Shown here piece after piece: positions 45,703 through 54,049 of a stretch of DNA of 64,000 nucleotides; the first letter of the stretch is position 1; every line of letters begins with the position of its first letter. The notes below the pieces were generated by a model. That model saw only the letters and a list, made by a program, of their open reading frames with translations. It did not search any database and was not told where the DNA came from. Origin of the DNA: Epilithonimonas zeae (GTDB taxonomy: Bacteria > Bacteroidota > Bacteroidia > Flavobacteriales > Weeksellaceae); contig NZ_FSRK01000001.1 in NCBI RefSeq assembly GCF_900141765.1, positions 1,984,001 through 2,048,000 on the forward strand, given 5' to 3'. The position numbers were made by a program, and so were the translations under genes.

Positions 45703-47541
45703 TTAATTTGAAATGATTAAAATTCTCTCTCTGTTTTCTAACAAATCTGCTACTTCAATTCTATGATTTGAAATTTCTTCATTACCCCATTGCTTGTGTC
45801 GATTTGTAATATCGTAAATTATTTTCTGTTTTGGAGGTAGATTTGTCTTGTAATACTTACCATCAATGGCAGCTTTCCCAGTGGGATGCTCATTATTCAT
45901 TTTAGAATTGGAACTTTTGCTTACCAAACAAAGATTACCCAGGTTATCAAGCAAACTTTCATTAATTTCGTTCTTATAAGACTGAGGAAGATGATGTTCA
46001 ACTGAATTACGATAAGTAAATTTAAAATCAGAAGGACTTTGAACCCAATACAAATAATCAATAAAATTGAATAAAAAATGCGGGACTTTCACTCCTTCAT
46101 CAAATTTCGCAGAATCTATTTTTCCATCAAAATGGTTCAATATAATTTTATCAACAAAAGACTGAAGTTTGATATTTTCAATATTAAACCTTTCTCTATC
46201 GGAAAAGAAATTCAGTATTTCCTGTAACCAATTTTTATATTTTCTGTTTCTGAATGTAACTTGTAAAAGTGAAATTGATTTGATAAGTCTTTCTTGGTCG
46301 TTATAAGAATTTTTATACTTTAAGCTAGTAGAAATTTTATTTTCTACTTTGGAGTAATCATAACGAGTAGGCTTCTTTAGTGTCCATTTATAACTTTCTT
46401 CATCCCTATCATCGTCTGTAGACTTTACAATAAACCTGTCAAAAACAGTACGATAGTAAAGTAAATCATTAACAAAGTCTTTTGCATCTATTATATTTTT
46501 CAAACTCTCATACACAGTAATGAGGTCTTTCTCATTCAAAGGGATTTCTGTTTCATTTCCATTATCATAATAAGTTTGATATTTTACTTTAAAAATATGC
46601 ATTAAGAAATTTGGAAAATCAATAATCGATTGGTCTTTTCCGGAGTCATCAATATCTTCAATCTCAACTGAAGTAAGTTTCTTAGTCGTATTTTCCAATG
46701 CTTGATTGATTGAAAATCCGCTCTTAAAATAAGATTCTTCGTCCTCAAAATCTACTTTTCTTATATGATCATAATTTTCTCCAAAGTATTTCCGTCTTTC
46801 TTCAGATGAAAATAATTTCTGAATATGAGTATCCATCTGTGAACAGGCATCCCATATTTTAGAAAATTCATCTTGTTGTTTCTCAAAATAATTGCCATCC
46901 TTATCTTTCAAAGTTTCTATAAGATAAGATTTTAGAATTTCGTGTTTCTGCAATTGTTCGCCACGATTATTCATTATTTCAAAGTAATTAGCAACATCTG
47001 TATCTTGTGGAATTTCTATACGGACAAGAACTACATTTTCAAAAACAAACTTTCTGAACTGCTCCAAACCCTCTATATCATAAAGTCTTTTCTCTATATC
47101 CTCATCAGGATTTACAATAGATTGCTGTAGCAAATCTACAGCATTAATCAAATGAGAGACTTTGTAATCAAAAGTAACTTCCGTTGTTTTTCCATTTCTA
47201 TAATAAGAATCAAAAAAAGACTCTACTTCCGGTCTAGATTCGTAAAAGAGCTTTGGCTCTTTTACAAGATTCAATATTTTTAGTAATAGAGATAAGGTAG
47301 TCAAACGCTGTTGCCCATCAATTACCTCATATAATCCGTCATTCCTTTTGAGAACCACTAAACTCCCAATAAAGTAATTTAAAATTGGATTGGTTTTAGA
47401 CTTTTTAAAATTCTCATACAAGTCCTGAAGCAACTGTTCTATTTCATCTTGCCCCCAAGCATAATTTCTCTGATAAAGAGGAACTATATATTTACTTTGA
47501 AAAATTTGTTTTAAGCTTTTATTTAGATTTTTAGTTGACAT
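45703..47541 (-). CDS. DUF262-DUF1524 protein (GmrSD-like HNH restriction enzyme)
   Basis: 612 residues. The N-terminal DUF262 (ParB/sulfiredoxin-like) domain has YIVPLYQRNYAWGQDEIEQL and the DGQQR motif (75-79). The C-terminal DUF1524 His-Me finger nuclease has SVEHHLPQSY (EHH 515-517) and LDNLGNLCLVSKSSNSKMN. GmrSD-type enzymes use the DUF262 NTPase to license the HNH nuclease against modified phage DNA such as glucosylated cytosine. Both parts are intact by motif. The gene overlaps the upstream DUF262 gene by 11 bases. Confidence 0.87.
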   Translation of the reverse strand: MSTKNLNKSLKQIFQSKYIVPLYQRNYAWGQDEIEQLLQDLYENFKKSKTNPILNYFIGSLVVLKRNDGLYEVIDGQQRLTTLSLLLKILNLVKEPKLFYESRPEVESFFDSYYRNGKTTEVTFDYKVSHLINAVDLLQQSIVNPDEDIEKRLYDIEGLEQFRKFVFENVVLVRIEIPQDTDVANYFEIMNNRGEQLQKHEILKSYLIETLKDKDGNYFEKQQDEFSKIWDACSQMDTHIQKLFSSEERRKYFGENYDHIRKVDFEDEESYFKSGFSINQALENTTKKLTSVEIEDIDDSGKDQSIIDFPNFLMHIFKVKYQTYYDNGNETEIPLNEKDLITVYESLKNIIDAKDFVNDLLYYRTVFDRFIVKSTDDDRDEESYKWTLKKPTRYDYSKVENKISTSLKYKNSYNDQERLIKSISLLQVTFRNRKYKNWLQEILNFFSDRERFNIENIKLQSFVDKIILNHFDGKIDSAKFDEGVKVPHFLFNFIDYLYWVQSPSDFKFTYRNSVEHHLPQSYKNEINESLLDNLGNLCLVSKSSNSKMNNEHPTGKAAIDGKYYKTNLPPKQKIIYDITNRHKQWGNEEISNHRIEVADLLENRERILIISN

Positions 47542-48964
47542 TATATACTAAATTGAAATCAGTTAATTTTACTTTATTTGAATCAAAAGATTCCAACTTT
47601 ATTTGTTGTTCATCAAAAAACTCAATCACTCTTTTAACACCTTTTTTACAAACTACTTTCTTATTTGCAATTTTTTCCAAATGAATTAAATCAGAATAGG
47701 TTTGAGCATTTTCTATGATATTGAATACTTTGTTGTGAACAGGATAATCTGCAACACTTGCGTATCTTACTTGTTCCCTTTCAAGACGAAGTCTGTAAAC
47801 CAAGAGATATAAAATCTTATGATATTTCTCAACACCTTCTTCTCCAAACTTATCAAACATCAGCATTATCAATGATTTATAAAGTTCAAATAGATATTGA
47901 TCTCCATCACGATGCGAACCTAAATATTTACAATTCCTTTCAATAAACTTCTTGAACTCTATCATTTCATTATACTCAGAATGAAAAATCCTCTTGTAAA
48001 TTTCAACGTAGGTTTCTGTATAATCAAAAAAATCTTTTCCATTAACAATATTTTGGTTGAGTAAAGCAAATGGACTGATATTTTCAGGTGAAGATTGCTT
48101 GAATCGTGACTTAACACCATTTACAGTTATACCCAGTGAGTTTAAATAATGTTGCACTACGTACTGCAACAATGCTTTATTTTGATATGGAAAATCAATA
48201 GGATGATTCTTACTAACATTAATTCCTTTAAACTCTTTAATTTCTTTTTTACTAAATTCTGATGCTGTTTCCTTTCGGCTCCACAATCGTGTTCTATAAA
48301 GCTGTTCATTAATAAGTTGTCTAAGTAAATCTGAAACTTGCTTGCTTTCCTTATTCGATTGATATCTTGCAGCGCCTTCCCAGGTTTTGTCACAAGCAAT
48401 TTTTTCTTCAAACGTATTACTTTCCATCGCACGAATATGATATGCTTTTAAAAGATTATAAGCTTCTAACTCTTTTCCACGTCCGTTTTGAGAATCAAAC
48501 ATTTGAAATGCTTCAGACAGATCCCTTACCCTAATCTCTACAAACTCACAATATTCTAAAATATACTTTGCGAAACTATTGGCATCGTTTCCAAAATTTT
48601 CTTGTAACCAAGAATCAATAAAACGCTTATTGTTAATAATTGCGTTTAATGAATCTTGATGCTTGTATTGCAGTGACTTTCTTAAAGCGGAACCGATTGG
48701 ACTTCCTAATGATTTTAGAATGAGTAAAATAGTGGTAATGCGCTGTTGACCATCAACAATATTTAGTTTTGAGTCTTTGTTATTAAGAATGACACTGCCA
48801 ATTCTGTAAGAACTTTTTCCTTCTTTCCAGCTATGGGTAATATCCTCTAGTAATAAACGTACATTGTTTTCTGTCCAGCGATAAGGTCTTTGGTAGTTTG
48901 GGATTTCCATTTGGTCATCCAATACTTTGATGACCTTTTTGATTTCAGCAGTTATTTTTTCCAA
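47531..48964 (-). CDS. DUF262 protein without a recognisable HNH tail
   Basis: 477 residues. The DUF262 domain has IPNYQRPYRWTENNVRLLLE and DGQQR (71-75), then a long helical region (EIRVRDLSEAFQMFDSQNGR, typical of this family). The usual C-terminal EHxxP of DUF1524 was not found, so it may act as a GmrS-like NTPase subunit serving the DUF1524 nuclease encoded next to it. The 11-base overlap with that gene supports a pair. Confidence 0.83.
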   Translation of the reverse strand: MEKITAEIKKVIKVLDDQMEIPNYQRPYRWTENNVRLLLEDITHSWKEGKSSYRIGSVILNNKDSKLNIVDGQQRITTILLILKSLGSPIGSALRKSLQYKHQDSLNAIINNKRFIDSWLQENFGNDANSFAKYILEYCEFVEIRVRDLSEAFQMFDSQNGRGKELEAYNLLKAYHIRAMESNTFEEKIACDKTWEGAARYQSNKESKQVSDLLRQLINEQLYRTRLWSRKETASEFSKKEIKEFKGINVSKNHPIDFPYQNKALLQYVVQHYLNSLGITVNGVKSRFKQSSPENISPFALLNQNIVNGKDFFDYTETYVEIYKRIFHSEYNEMIEFKKFIERNCKYLGSHRDGDQYLFELYKSLIMLMFDKFGEEGVEKYHKILYLLVYRLRLEREQVRYASVADYPVHNKVFNIIENAQTYSDLIHLEKIANKKVVCKKGVKRVIEFFDEQQIKLESFDSNKVKLTDFNLVYNVN

Positions 48965-48980
48965 GTTATTAGTTTTTGTT

Positions 48981-49763
48981 TTATGGTTTTAGTTCGAATG
49001 ATTCAACAAGTTCTAAAGTTTTACAAGTCTTCTTTTCTATAAATAGAGATTCAGAATATGGGATATTCAAACTGATTTTCTTTTGATCAGATGTTTTAGA
49101 ATTTATTTTTAGTGAATTGCTAAGAATTTTTAGAACAGCAACGGAAAAATCTGTTTGGTTGTAGCACAGTAAATAAAAATCCTTTTTCAACTCATCTCTC
49201 TTAAGATTAAAATTCCAGTTATCTGTAGATACCTTGGCAATCCTGCAATTATTTTCGTTTAAGTAAGAAATATTGGAGATGATAAATTTCTTAATTATAA
49301 CAGATGTTGTATTGAAATCTAATTCAAAATTAGGTTGATAAGTTTCTTCAGTTTCAAGTGCAATATCATCTTCTATATCTACTACTTTGTACTTCTTATC
49401 ATAAGCCCGATGATGCTTTCTGCATCTAAACTGGATAACTTTAAAAAAGTCTTTATGTTTATTCCGGAATTCTTCTTCAAATTCATCAATATTGATCTTG
49501 TAAATTCCTTTACCACTCTCAGTACCAAATTCTTCAAGTATTTCTCGAATCAATATTTTTCTCGTTCTGTCTTTCAAATGGGCAGCATCTAAGCTTTTCC
49601 ACTTTCCGCAAACTTTCTTTTTCCCATTCTCATCCTTATCCTCGTCTTTACAAGATTTCTGTTTTTTACGATAAGGTCTGGATATTTCAGTGACTATATC
49701 ACTTGTTCTTGGTCCCAAAAATTTATAAAATTCTTCTAATGTTCCTTCAAAATATGCAGACAT
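48981..49763 (-). CDS. HNH-endonuclease-like protein
   Basis: 260 residues. A Cys/His frame fits a His-Me/HNH zinc-finger nuclease: Cys38, Cys52, DAAHLKDRTRK (His62) and FRCRKHHRAYDKK (Cys114, His117, His118). This gives C-C-AH-C-HH spacing like classical HNH proteins. The C-terminal half (about 140-260) is unrecognised and may bind DNA or a partner. It lies 16 bases upstream of the DUF262 gene. Assignment is by motif spacing only. Confidence 0.6.
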   Translation of the reverse strand: MSAYFEGTLEEFYKFLGPRTSDIVTEISRPYRKKQKSCKDEDKDENGKKKVCGKWKSLDAAHLKDRTRKILIREILEEFGTESGKGIYKINIDEFEEEFRNKHKDFFKVIQFRCRKHHRAYDKKYKVVDIEDDIALETEETYQPNFELDFNTTSVIIKKFIISNISYLNENNCRIAKVSTDNWNFNLKRDELKKDFYLLCYNQTDFSVAVLKILSNSLKINSKTSDQKKISLNIPYSESLFIEKKTCKTLELVESFELKP

Positions 49764-49820
49764 AAATATTTTGTATTTGGGCAGTTAATAATATAGATTT
49801 GCTTATCTAATTTTATGTCA

Positions 49821-51032
49821 TTAATTAGAAATCCCGATCTCTTTAGCTAATTCTTTAAACAATAGACTTTGCAGTCCTGCTGAACCACCACCTCTATACC
49901 TGCTATTTTCTCCAAAATATCTTTCTGATAATTCTTTTCCTTCTAACGTTTTTTTATTGAACGGCTTAAAAATATCATTAAAAATTTTCTCTAATTCTTC
50001 AATAGTTAGATCTTTCAAATCTTTTTTATCATAATTCGGAAATAGTCCTAGCTTAAAAAGTTCATTTATTCTACCTAACAATCTAAGAAATGCACCTAAA
50101 CTTGTTGTTTTAGAAAGAATTGTAGAGTCACTTTTCTCTATAGATTTTGGCCAATAATCTGACAGTTCATTTTTTATGGTATTAAAGTAGGCAACAAAGA
50201 CCTTAGGAAGTTTTTTATGTAGATCAAGTCTGTTTTGATCATCCTTTTTAAAATCCTCTACCACGTCATTCCATCCTCCTCTAGAGCCCAACAACCGTAA
50301 AATTTGTTGTGTTAAAAAAGCTTGTGAAATAAATCCATCATTTGAATTAAAATTCTTAACAAATCCTTTTAAAGGAGATTTAGTGGAAGAATTAAGAAAC
50401 TTACCTAATTCGTGTGCAACATATAAGTCACTTAGCTTTTCATCTTTTCCAAATTTTGGTGCTTCACCAAAAATATCATAATACAATGATCTATCTACAG
50501 GTTTCTGATTAAAATTAACATCTGCAAATATTTTTGCCTGTTCCCAAATGTCGTAATCAACCAAGATGGTACAATTAAATTTGTAATTTAAAATTTTCGC
50601 AAGTTTTTTTTCAGAAAAAAACTGGCTTTCAATATCTCTGTATAACGAAAACATTGCTTTCATACGATGTTGACCATCAACAATCAGGCAACTCTGTTTT
50701 TCGATAGGTAGTTCGAAATTTACAACATTAAAAAGGTCTTTTGTAAATTCAATTGAATCTGAGCTAATGCTCAAAATCATAGATGAAGGAAATAATATAT
50801 CAGAATCGTTATTTTCAAACAACGTATTGGAAATATATCTTTTTATGTTCCCGACTCTAATTTCATTAGTTTGACGTTGATAAAATTTAGATCTTTCATC
50901 ATTTTCAGAGTTATCAGACCAATTTGACGTTGTTCTCTGCGTAAACTTTACAATATCTTTTAAATCTTTAAACCTAATAGCTGTAACCAAAATCATATGA
51001 TCTTTATTACTGTATAATTCAATAGCTTTCAT
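49821..51032 (-). CDS. DGQHR-domain (DndB-like) protein
   Basis: 403 residues. The motif CLIVDGQHRMKAMFSL (DGQHR 119-123) and the preceding RVGNIKRYISNTLFENN define the DGQHR family, a ParB-like fold. The family includes DndB, the regulator of phosphorothioate DNA modification. The C-terminal part is helical. No dnd genes are near. It is 10 bases from the membrane protein gene and 57 bases from the HNH gene, the widest gap in the operon. It may act as a DNA-binding sensor or regulator. Confidence 0.8.
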   Translation of the reverse strand: MKAIELYSNKDHMILVTAIRFKDLKDIVKFTQRTTSNWSDNSENDERSKFYQRQTNEIRVGNIKRYISNTLFENNDSDILFPSSMILSISSDSIEFTKDLFNVVNFELPIEKQSCLIVDGQHRMKAMFSLYRDIESQFFSEKKLAKILNYKFNCTILVDYDIWEQAKIFADVNFNQKPVDRSLYYDIFGEAPKFGKDEKLSDLYVAHELGKFLNSSTKSPLKGFVKNFNSNDGFISQAFLTQQILRLLGSRGGWNDVVEDFKKDDQNRLDLHKKLPKVFVAYFNTIKNELSDYWPKSIEKSDSTILSKTTSLGAFLRLLGRINELFKLGLFPNYDKKDLKDLTIEELEKIFNDIFKPFNKKTLEGKELSERYFGENSRYRGGGSAGLQSLLFKELAKEIGISN

Positions 51033-51042
51033 TCTTATAAAA

Positions 51043-52143
51043 TTATTTAGTTAGGTCGTCATCGTTAAATAAATCAGTTTCAGAATCATTCTTTATTTGT
51101 GATTCATTTGGTACATCAATTTTTTCATTAACTACATCTTTATTATCATCTGCGTTAGTCTTAGCTGTATCAATATTTACTTTTTGAATTTGACTTTCTT
51201 CTTCTACCTCTTCTTTCGAAGTATGATCTTCTGTCTTAGTGAAAGGTTCTGAATGAAGACTTTCAATTTGTTGTACACGTTCTTCAATAGATTCCAAATC
51301 TTCCAATATCTTCTTTAGATTTACTTCTATCTCTCCTTTCAAATTATTTGCCCATTCATCCGAAACTTTAAGTTCTCTTTCTTCAAATTTATCTTTAAAA
51401 TCTCTTTCTAAATTACTTTTTAATTGTTTTTTAATATCTTTTAATCTATCTCTCACTTCAGTTTTTGCTTCTTTTTCAGCTATTGTCTTTGAAGTTTCAG
51501 TAGCAATTTCTTTTGCTTCTTTTTCAGCTATCGTCTTTGAAGTTTCAGTAGCAATTTCTTTTGCTTTAATCTCAGCTACTTCTTTTGCAGTTTCAGTAGC
51601 AACTTCTTTTGCTTTGACTTCAGCTACTTCTTTTGCTATTTCTTCTGCTACTTTTTTTGCCTCTTCCTCAGCAATTTTTCTCGCTTCATATTCGGCCGTG
51701 TCTATGGTGCCCTTCTTCATTTCATTAATTGACTTAAAACCAAAAAATGTAGCAATAGCAACTAATATTGCTAAAAAACCTGCACCATAGGAAAATAGTT
51801 TGCTCCTATCTTCTTGCACTGATAATATAGATTCCATACGTTTATATTGAGCATCAACAGAAGAATTAATTTCACTTAAAATCTTTTTGTTGTTTTCATC
51901 AAGGTTTTTGATACTTTTTATAGTTGCAGAATCTTTATCATTTTTGATCAAGGAAGTATCCACAGATATTTCATATTTAACGACAATTTCTTTTGGAGCT
52001 ATATTTTCAGGTTCTTTTCTTATCAAACTTGAGACTACCCAAATTAATGCACCAGTTGCAATTGTTACAATTAAAATCGCTGCCCAATTGGCACCAATGA
52101 TTAGCCAATCTAATTTAGTTTTTGGTTTATTAGTTTCTGACAT
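51043..52143 (-). CDS. Two-TM membrane protein with long repeated coiled coil
   Basis: 366 residues. Membrane helices lie at about 13-41 and 117-137. A charged coiled coil (about 150-300) contains a 16-residue repeat based on AKE(I/V)ATETSKTIAEKE, encoded by 48-bp DNA repeats, then an acidic tail. It has no catalytic motif. In the operon it lies between Mod and the DGQHR protein. A membrane-anchored sensor or membrane-acting effector is plausible, but this is inference. The apolipoprotein-like repeat may be only structural. Confidence 0.75.
   Translation of the reverse strand: MSETNKPKTKLDWLIIGANWAAILIVTIATGALIWVVSSLIRKEPENIAPKEIVVKYEISVDTSLIKNDKDSATIKSIKNLDENNKKILSEINSSVDAQYKRMESILSVQEDRSKLFSYGAGFLAILVAIATFFGFKSINEMKKGTIDTAEYEARKIAEEEAKKVAEEIAKEVAEVKAKEVATETAKEVAEIKAKEIATETSKTIAEKEAKEIATETSKTIAEKEAKTEVRDRLKDIKKQLKSNLERDFKDKFEERELKVSDEWANNLKGEIEVNLKKILEDLESIEERVQQIESLHSEPFTKTEDHTSKEEVEEESQIQKVNIDTAKTNADDNKDVVNEKIDVPNESQIKNDSETDLFNDDDLTK
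51467..51658. repeat. 48-bp in-frame tandem repeat in the coiled-coil gene
   Basis: Four units begin at 51467, 51515, 51563 and 51611. The first two differ at about one position and the later ones diverge. The unit equals 16 codons, so copy-number change would keep frame and alter coiled-coil length. Confidence 0.75.
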
Positions 52144-52159
52144 ATTTGAACTATTAAAA

Positions 52160-54043
52160 TTATAAAACCTTCATCTCACTCCCCGCACTCAACTGCTTCA
52201 ACAACTGCTTCACATTCTCTTTCGCCGTATCATCTTTAAAACCTTTATCTCGAAAAACAATACGCAATGGTTTTTCCTTAGCGATTTCCTTGGCAAAAGC
52301 TTCATCAATACCATCATCAAAACAGCAGTACAGTGAATCTCCGGCTACGGAATAGACTTCTTTGCCCGAAATGGTTTTGCGTTCAATAGGCAGCGAAAGT
52401 GGTAATCCCCAATCGAGCATTATCTGAGTAAGCAAATCTTCTGCTGTACGACCTTCTTTTACATTGTCTGCAAAAAGGTCTAGCGTACCTTGGTTATAAT
52501 CCTGCGGTTTATAGTACACATCTTGCATATTGGAGGAATCTAAACGGTACACACGGAAACCATAATCCTGCTCATCTTTAAATTCTGAAAACAAACCATC
52601 TTTTTTGGCTTTATCTATTTTTTCTTCTTTTATTTTATTGGAAGCACGGCGAATTCTTTCTTTGCCTATTTCACAAATGTTTTTGTAACCAGCTTTGTAG
52701 GCTTCCGTTTTTTCATCACTAGCTTCAGGAAGTTGTACCATTATGTACTTTCTATTACCATCATCTTCTGCATTTAGTTTCATAACAGCGTGTGCTGTAG
52801 TAGCAGAGCCCGAATAGAAATCCACTACCGTAAAATCATTCTCTGTTCTGAAAAGCTCTGCCATTTTTTGAATCAAGCCAGTAGGTTTAGGTGTATCAAA
52901 AGGTACATTATCACCAAAAAGTTCTTTTAACTCTGAATTTGCGATTCTTGTAGTTCCAAAAACATTTCCATCCCAAAGGTTTTCAGGAGTTCTTCCTTCT
53001 TGTTCTGACAAGTATATTTTCCTTATTATCCCAGAGTTATCATTCTTAAATATGATTTCTTTAGATTGAATTTTATTTTTCAATACTTCTTCCGACCATC
53101 GCCATCCGTTATCAGGAGGATTAATAATGTTTCCATTAGGTGCAATTATTTGAAATTTCAAAGTTTGCCTTAGATTTGGACTTCTAACATCTCCACTTCT
53201 CCAAAATCCTTTGGGATCATCATCAGGATTAGAGTAATTCTTGTTATCTTCTTCGGTTCTATTAAATTTGAAGTTTTTTGTGATTAAAATATTTTTACTG
53301 TAAACCAAATTATAATTTGATTGTCTAGATAAAAATCTTTCATCATTCTTGCTCTGCTGAGTATGTTTCCAAGTGATACATCCTATAAAATTACTTTCTC
53401 CAAAGATTTCGTCACAGATTTTACGAAGATTATGTACTTCATTATCATCGATGGAAATAAAAATGACACCATCATCTTTCAACAAATTTCTTGAAAGTTT
53501 TAAAACTGGATAAATATTACTAAGCCAATCTGAGTGATACCTTCCATCTGTTTTAGGATTTGGACTAAGCTTTCTATTTTCTTCGTCTATTTGTCCACTT
53601 TCAAATAACTCTTCCCCTCCCGATTTAGCAAAATTATCTTTATATACAAAGTCATTTCCCGTGTTGTAAGGCGGGTCTATGTAGATCATTTTTATTTTGT
53701 TCAGATAACTTTCCTGTAAAAGTTTCAGCACTTCCAGGTTATCACCTTCTATGTAAATGTTTTCGGTGGTATCAAAATCAACAGAATCTTCCCTCACTGG
53801 TCGCAAGGTTTTAGTAGTTGGGATATTGGCGGTTACAATAGCTTCGCGTTTTCCGGGCCATTCCAGTCGGTAGCGTTCTTTGTTTCCTTCTACTATTTCG
53901 GTAGAGAGTTCCTGTTTCAGCAAATCAAAATCTATCTTTTTGCCTTCTGCCGTTTCGGTAACGCAGTTGGGAAAAAGAACAGCTATTTTATCAATGTTCA
54001 TAGCTGTTATATCGGTAGATTGTAGGTCTAATTTATCGTTCAT
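52160..54043 (-). CDS. Type III restriction-modification methyltransferase (Mod), N6-adenine type
   Basis: 627 residues. The beta-class order of motifs is seen: motif IV DPPYNTG (123-129) before motif I FYSGSATTAHAVM (409-421), typical of type III Mod. The DNA-recognition region lies between them (about 220-380). It should methylate adenine in a short asymmetric site and, with Res (54050-57181), form the type III complex. Separated from Res by 6 bases; the next gene is 16 bases on. The C-terminal 100 residues look complete. Confidence 0.92.
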   Translation of the reverse strand: MNDKLDLQSTDITAMNIDKIAVLFPNCVTETAEGKKIDFDLLKQELSTEIVEGNKERYRLEWPGKREAIVTANIPTTKTLRPVREDSVDFDTTENIYIEGDNLEVLKLLQESYLNKIKMIYIDPPYNTGNDFVYKDNFAKSGGEELFESGQIDEENRKLSPNPKTDGRYHSDWLSNIYPVLKLSRNLLKDDGVIFISIDDNEVHNLRKICDEIFGESNFIGCITWKHTQQSKNDERFLSRQSNYNLVYSKNILITKNFKFNRTEEDNKNYSNPDDDPKGFWRSGDVRSPNLRQTLKFQIIAPNGNIINPPDNGWRWSEEVLKNKIQSKEIIFKNDNSGIIRKIYLSEQEGRTPENLWDGNVFGTTRIANSELKELFGDNVPFDTPKPTGLIQKMAELFRTENDFTVVDFYSGSATTAHAVMKLNAEDDGNRKYIMVQLPEASDEKTEAYKAGYKNICEIGKERIRRASNKIKEEKIDKAKKDGLFSEFKDEQDYGFRVYRLDSSNMQDVYYKPQDYNQGTLDLFADNVKEGRTAEDLLTQIMLDWGLPLSLPIERKTISGKEVYSVAGDSLYCCFDDGIDEAFAKEIAKEKPLRIVFRDKGFKDDTAKENVKQLLKQLSAGSEMKVL

Positions 54044-54049
54044 CTCGGT

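Noticed and set aside
51467-51658. Regular 48-bp repeats that could suggest a CRISPR array
   Set aside because: Units are contiguous without unique spacers and lie in frame inside a coiled-coil gene.
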